From positions 1 through 10,233 of the forward strand of contig DBNU01000223.1 of NCBI GenBank assembly GCA_002299125.1: a DNA stretch of 10,233 bases, read 5' to 3'. Below are positions 7,647-10,233 of the stretch, piece after piece. The DNA comes from Proteobacteria bacterium UBA664. Its GTDB lineage: Bacteria; Pseudomonadota; Gammaproteobacteria; UBA7966. A model generated the notes under the pieces. That model saw nothing but the letters and a program-made list of their open reading frames with translations, ran no database searches and was not told where the DNA came from. Numbering within the stretch: position 1 is the first letter of the stretch; each line of letters begins with the position of its first letter. Position numbers and translations under genes: made by a program.

Positions 7647-7964
7647 ATGACCGACTGGCAGGACGTGTGCGGTATCGAGGAACTCAAGGACGGCGAGCGG
7701 CGCTTGGTCGACCTGAACGGCGTGGTGGTGGTGGTACTGCGCGTGGACGGTCAGTGGTTCGCCATCGAGGACGTGTGCAGCCACGATGGGGACTCTCTGG
7801 GTGATGGCCCGCTGGAGGGCGATCGGATTGTCTGTCCGCGGCACGGGGCCCGCTTTTGCCTGCGTACAGGCGCGGCGCTCACACCGCCCGCCTACGAGCC
7901 GGTCGCCGTATTCGCCCTGCGCCTCGCCGATGGTCGGGTGCAGGTGCGAGATGATCGCTGGTGA
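7647..7964 (+). CDS. Small Rieske [2Fe-2S] ferredoxin
   Basis: This 105-residue protein is a single Rieske domain with no signal peptide or membrane segment, so it is a soluble cytoplasmic electron carrier of the kind found in dioxygenase and nitrite reductase small subunits. The cluster ligands are Cys44 and His46 (CSHDGDSL) and Cys63 and His66 (CPRHGARF); Cys71 is extra. The opening DWQDVCGIEELKDGERR and the strand VVVVLRVDGQWFAIED are typical. A ribosome binding site (CAGGGA) ends five bases before ATG 7647. It is the last gene on this strand before a convergent gene, 67 bp after sufT and separated by a hairpin, with no oxygenase nearby. Its place suggests a role as electron donor to cluster assembly or as a co-expressed client, but this is inference; its redox partner is not visible. 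Confidence 0.9.
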   Translation: MTDWQDVCGIEELKDGERRLVDLNGVVVVVLRVDGQWFAIEDVCSHDGDSLGDGPLEGDRIVCPRHGARFCLRTGAALTPPAYEPVAVFALRLADGRVQVRDDRW

Positions 7965-7990
7965 AACGCCCGCCGCTCTCCCCTAACTGA

Positions 7991-8013
7991 ACCGGGCCGC
8001 GGAACCGGGCCGC
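7991..8013. repeat. Short tandem direct repeat in convergent gap
   Basis: ACCGGGCCGC occurs at 7991-8000 and again at 8004-8013, a 13-base period. It lies in the 59-bp gap between the convergent Rieske and FecR-domain genes. A weak GCCC-TCA-GGGC hairpin (8020-8030) follows, at the end of the FecR-domain gene. No clear T-tailed terminator is present on either strand. Confidence 0.45.
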
Positions 8014-8023
8014 TGTCCAGCCC

Positions 8024-8755
8024 TCAGGGCGAGGGCATGCGACGCATCTGTGTCGCGGCACGGGTGGCGGCCTGGATGCTCTCCAGCAGGTTTTCGATGG
8101 TGCGCAACCGCATGCGCTCAGGCGCACTCGGTGGGCTGCGGGCGTCGGGGATACGCGTACCATAACCGGGCTGGTCGATGGCCACTTCGCCGAAGTCGTT
8201 GAAGACATCGATGGCCGTTCCGGCCTGACCGTCCTCGGGGTCGAGCAGCACCACGACCGCTGAATCGCCGACCACTTCACCGCCTACCGTCGTGCCGCGC
8301 ACACCCACGGTAGCCACGGCGCCGAGTCGTACGCTCATCGATGCACGCCGCTGCTTGGCGACAAGGCCGCTGACGAATCGAAAGGTACCACTCACTACGC
8401 GAGCGATGAGTCGATCCTCGTCGCGCGACTTGCCATGGACGAACTCGTCCAGCGCGAGGCGTGACTCCGCCCCCACCAGGAACTTCGTACCGTCTTCAAG
8501 CCGCAACTGCGCGACACTCCGCTTGCCGGTGACGATCTGATCCCCGGCCAGCACGGCGCCATCCTGCTCCAGAATTCTGCTGCTGCCGTCGCTGGCCAGG
8601 GCGTTGGCCGTGCCGCGCAACAGTGCGACCTTACCGATGGGTGTCGCCGCCAGGGCCGGAGTGGCCGCCATCAGGGCACACAGCAGTAGCGCCGGAATTG
8701 CAGACCAATACCAGTTGGTCCCTAAGCGGACTCGGGCGACCTCGAAACCCTGCAT
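8024..8755 (-). CDS. Exported FecR-domain protein
   Basis: This 243-residue protein starts at 8755 with a good ribosome binding site (AGGAG, seven bases before the ATG). It begins with a signal peptide: hydrophobic stretch IPALLLCALMA (20-30) and likely cleavage after ATPALA at residue 36. The mature part shows a FecR fold: GDQIVTGKRSVAQLRLEDGT (71-90), SRLALDEFV (98-106), VSGTFRFVSGLVAK (121-134) and the family end motif VATVGVRGTTV (147-157). FecR itself is a sigma-regulator domain in iron-citrate sensing, but stand-alone secreted FecR-domain proteins like this one lack the N-terminal anti-sigma part and have no settled function. The last 40 or so residues look helical (RTIENLLESIQAATRAATQ) and may be surface or partner contacts. 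It converges on the suf operon. A direct link to iron sensing is not supported. Confidence 0.8.
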   Translation of the reverse strand: MQGFEVARVRLGTNWYWSAIPALLLCALMAATPALAATPIGKVALLRGTANALASDGSSRILEQDGAVLAGDQIVTGKRSVAQLRLEDGTKFLVGAESRLALDEFVHGKSRDEDRLIARVVSGTFRFVSGLVAKQRRASMSVRLGAVATVGVRGTTVGGEVVGDSAVVVLLDPEDGQAGTAIDVFNDFGEVAIDQPGYGTRIPDARSPPSAPERMRLRTIENLLESIQAATRAATQMRRMPSP

Positions 8756-8815
8756 GCGTGCTCTCCTGGTTGGCAGTCATCGCAGAGTGTAGCGGCCGGC
8801 AGTAACGCGACCTGA

Positions 8816-8853
8816 GCACTCGCGCACGGATCCGACAAGTCGCCGTGGAGTGC
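8816..8853. repeat. Imperfect inverted repeat in divergent intergenic region
   Basis: GCACTC (8816-8821) pairs with GAGTGC (8848-8853). Inside, ACGG (8826-8829) pairs with CCGT (8843-8846), and CGA with TCG close a small loop. The structure lies midway between the divergent FecR-domain gene and the hydrolase gene, about 40 bases before the hydrolase start. It could be an operator for the divergent pair or a leader hairpin. No convincing -35/-10 pair was found in the 136-bp region. Confidence 0.35.
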
Positions 8854-8891
8854 GTGCCCACAACGCAGCACAAAATGGGAATACTGCACGC

Positions 8892-9746
8892 ATGTCCTTA
8901 CGCAGATTTATTCGTCCGGCGGCCCTGCTGGCCGCACTGCTCATGACCGGCTGTCTGCCGTCCAGCCGGCATGCCGATCAGGCCTGGAGCGAATTGTTGG
9001 CCCAGCGCTTCGAACGCGTGGAGTTCGCGGCACCGGCCTTCGTGCTCACGGCCGCCCTGCGGGACGAAGATCCGACACACCCGCTGCACATCTACATCGA
9101 AGGCGATGGCCATGCCTGGCAGAGCCGCGACCGCCCTTCGCCCGACCCGACCCCACGGCGTCCCATCTCCCTGCTGCTGGCCGCACGCGATCCCGCGCCG
9201 GCCGTGCTCTACCTGGCGCGGCCCTGTCAGTGGCGACCGGAGACTCGCAAGGGGGGCTGTTCCGAAGAACTCTGGACCAGTCATCGCTACTCGGGAGCGG
9301 TCGTCGATGGTTATGTCGCGATCATCGAGCAGCTCGTGCAAACCCGGGCCAACCCGCACGTGGCCCTCATCGGGCACTCCGGCGGCGGGGCGCTTGCCGC
9401 GCTGCTGGCGGCGCGCCTGGCCGACGTGGAATGGTTGCTGACGGTGGCCGCCAATCTCGACACCGCCCTCTGGACCGCCCATCACCGAGTCGATCCGCTC
9501 ACCGCCTCGCAGAATCCTGCCGATGTCGCAGAGCGGCTGCGGGCCTTGCCCCAGTTGCATCTGGTCGGGGCCGAAGATCCCATCGTGCCCGAGATCGTTG
9601 CCCGTTCCTGGGTCGCGCGGGGTGGCATCGATGCGCGGAGCATCGAGGTCGTGGCCGGGGCCGATCACCATTGCTGCTGGAGTAAGGAGTGGTCGCGGGT
9701 GCTCGCGGAGATCGCCGGGAGGGCTGCGGCTCGGCGGGGGCTGTGA
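8892..9746 (+). CDS. Predicted alpha/beta-hydrolase lipoprotein
   Basis: This 284-residue protein has a lipoprotein-like leader: RRFIRPAALLAALLMTGC, with lipid-attachment Cys21 (Met at -3 is less usual). The hydrolase fold is shown by IYIEGDGHAW (67-76, likely oxyanion region), the nucleophile elbow GHSGGG with Ser163, GAEDPIVP with the likely acid Asp229, and GADHHCCW with the likely His259. It resembles a proteobacterial family of unknown substrate that has YLARPCQ and SHRYSGAVV segments and a Cys-Cys near the histidine. Cys112 and Cys123 could form a disulfide in the periplasm. The frame is open from GTG 8850, but ATG 8892 gives a proper signal peptide and was chosen; GGGA lies 11 bases upstream. 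It is divergent from the FecR-domain gene. An esterase, lipase or peptidase role cannot be separated from sequence alone. Confidence 0.8.
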   Translation: MSLRRFIRPAALLAALLMTGCLPSSRHADQAWSELLAQRFERVEFAAPAFVLTAALRDEDPTHPLHIYIEGDGHAWQSRDRPSPDPTPRRPISLLLAARDPAPAVLYLARPCQWRPETRKGGCSEELWTSHRYSGAVVDGYVAIIEQLVQTRANPHVALIGHSGGGALAALLAARLADVEWLLTVAANLDTALWTAHHRVDPLTASQNPADVAERLRALPQLHLVGAEDPIVPEIVARSWVARGGIDARSIEVVAGADHHCCWSKEWSRVLAEIAGRAAARRGL

Positions 9747-9770
9747 TTGCAGTCCATCGACCGCAGGCGT

Positions 9771-9788
9771 CCGGGCACTGAGGCCCGG
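9771..9788. terminator. Hairpin between convergent genes, possible two-way terminator
   Basis: CCGGGC (9771-9776) and GCCCGG (9783-9788) form a perfect six-base stem with a six-base loop in the 47-bp gap between the convergent hydrolase and dehydrogenase genes. The position suits a bidirectional terminator, but no T-run follows on either strand, so the strength is uncertain. Confidence 0.45.
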
Positions 9789-9793
9789 TGGCA

Positions 9794-10233
9794 CTAGCCA
9801 AAGCCATCGAGGGCGATCTTGCCCACCGTGTGACCTCCCTCGACCCGCCGGTGCCCTTCTCGCAGGCTCTCCACCGAAAGCCCACCCAGATGGACCCTGA
9901 GCGGTGAGACGATTCGGCCCACCTCCACGGCTGCGGCCAGACGCGACAGGATGCTCCCGTGGGCATCCTGGTCGGCGGTGCCGTAAAGCGGACGCGTGAA
10001 CATGAACTCCCAGACGAAGCGCGCGCTCTTGCGCTTCAGCAGATTGAGGTCCACCGGGCCGGCAAAATCGACCAGGGCGCAGAGGGTCCCGCGCGGTGCG
10101 ATGTAGTCCGCCATGCGTTCCCAGTGCGCTGAGGGCTCGCCGCAGCAGAGGATCCAGTCCGCACGCTGCAGGCCGGCCGCGCGCGCCTCGGCCACCCAGT
10201 CGCCCCCGTGATCGATTACCCGACCAGCACCCA
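9794..10233 (-). CDS. Zinc-binding alcohol dehydrogenase family protein, C-terminal part (runs off right edge)
   Basis: The minus-strand frame is open from the right edge to a TAG at 9794-9796, about 145 codons. It begins inside the nucleotide-binding domain (GAGRVIDHGGDWV), continues with DWILCCGEPSAHWERMADYIAPRGTLCALVD, and ends with DLNLLKRKSARFVWEFMFTRP and VGKIALDGF. The NLLKxKS...WExMFTR block and the GKI.L.GF end are features I associate with the family labelled zinc-binding alcohol dehydrogenase (TIGR02817 type), NAD(P)H-dependent medium-chain reductases related to quinone oxidoreductases. Members of this branch often lack the zinc site; the N-terminal part that would show this is outside the window. 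Substrate is unknown. A GTG at 10195 is internal, not the start. It converges on the hydrolase gene and has no evident link to the suf operon. Confidence 0.85.
   Translation of the reverse strand, partial: GAGRVIDHGGDWVAEARAAGLQRADWILCCGEPSAHWERMADYIAPRGTLCALVDFAGPVDLNLLKRKSARFVWEFMFTRPLYGTADQDAHGSILSRLAAAVEVGRIVSPLRVHLGGLSVESLREGHRRVEGGHTVGKIALDGFG

Noticed and set aside
8024..8755. FecR-domain protein as part of an iron-citrate signalling system
   Set aside because: There is no sigma factor or TonB-dependent transporter nearby, and the protein has a cleavable signal peptide rather than the anti-sigma N-terminus of FecR.
8898..9794. Minus-strand open frame (298 codons) opposite the hydrolase gene
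   Set aside because: The plus-strand protein has a signal peptide and a hydrolase motif set; the opposite frame has no recognisable features.

Overview
The window is GC-rich bacterial DNA, most probably from a gammaproteobacterium. The IscR regulator and the SufA and SufC proteins are E. coli-like, and lipoprotein and FecR-type envelope genes follow. The species cannot be named from the sequence alone. There is no sign of phage, an insertion sequence, CRISPR or an RNA gene.

Layout. (1) Positions 1-550, minus strand: the N-terminal half of a family 2 glycosyltransferase that runs off the left edge. (2) Positions 551-735: the intergenic region between this gene and the divergent main operon, holding a 25-bp site that closely fits the IscR type 1 operator consensus. 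(3) Positions 736-7964, plus strand: one tightly packed iron-sulfur cluster assembly operon, iscR-sufA-sufB-sufC-sufD-sufS-sufU-sufT, ending in a small Rieske ferredoxin. Six neighbouring genes overlap or share start and stop bases at iscR/sufA, sufA/sufB, sufC/sufD, sufD/sufS and sufS/sufU. The only clear gaps are 92 bp (sufB/sufC), 5 bp (sufU/sufT) and 67 bp (sufT/Rieske). (4) Positions 8024-8755, minus strand: an exported FecR-domain protein. (5) Positions 8892-9746, plus strand: a predicted lipoprotein with an alpha/beta-hydrolase fold. (6) Positions 9794-10233, minus strand: the C-terminal part of a zinc-type alcohol dehydrogenase-like protein that runs off the right edge.

How the genes work together. 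SufS takes sulfur from cysteine and SufU is expected to accept it through its zinc site. SufB-SufC-SufD builds the cluster with ATP from SufC, SufA carries the cluster to clients, and SufT (MIP18/DUF59 type) helps maturation. IscR, itself a [2Fe-2S] protein, probably represses the operon when clusters are plentiful. The Rieske ferredoxin may supply electrons or be a dedicated client; that is inference.

The most notable points are the pairing of a Gram-positive-style SufS/SufU sulfur transfer couple with a proteobacterial IscR/SufA front end, with no SufE in the operon; a SufB without the N-terminal CxxCxxxC motif of E. coli SufB; a His/Ala-rich insertion in SufT; and the operon-terminal Rieske protein. 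I did not find a convincing wholly new system. The core is a recognisable SUF operon in an unusual combination.
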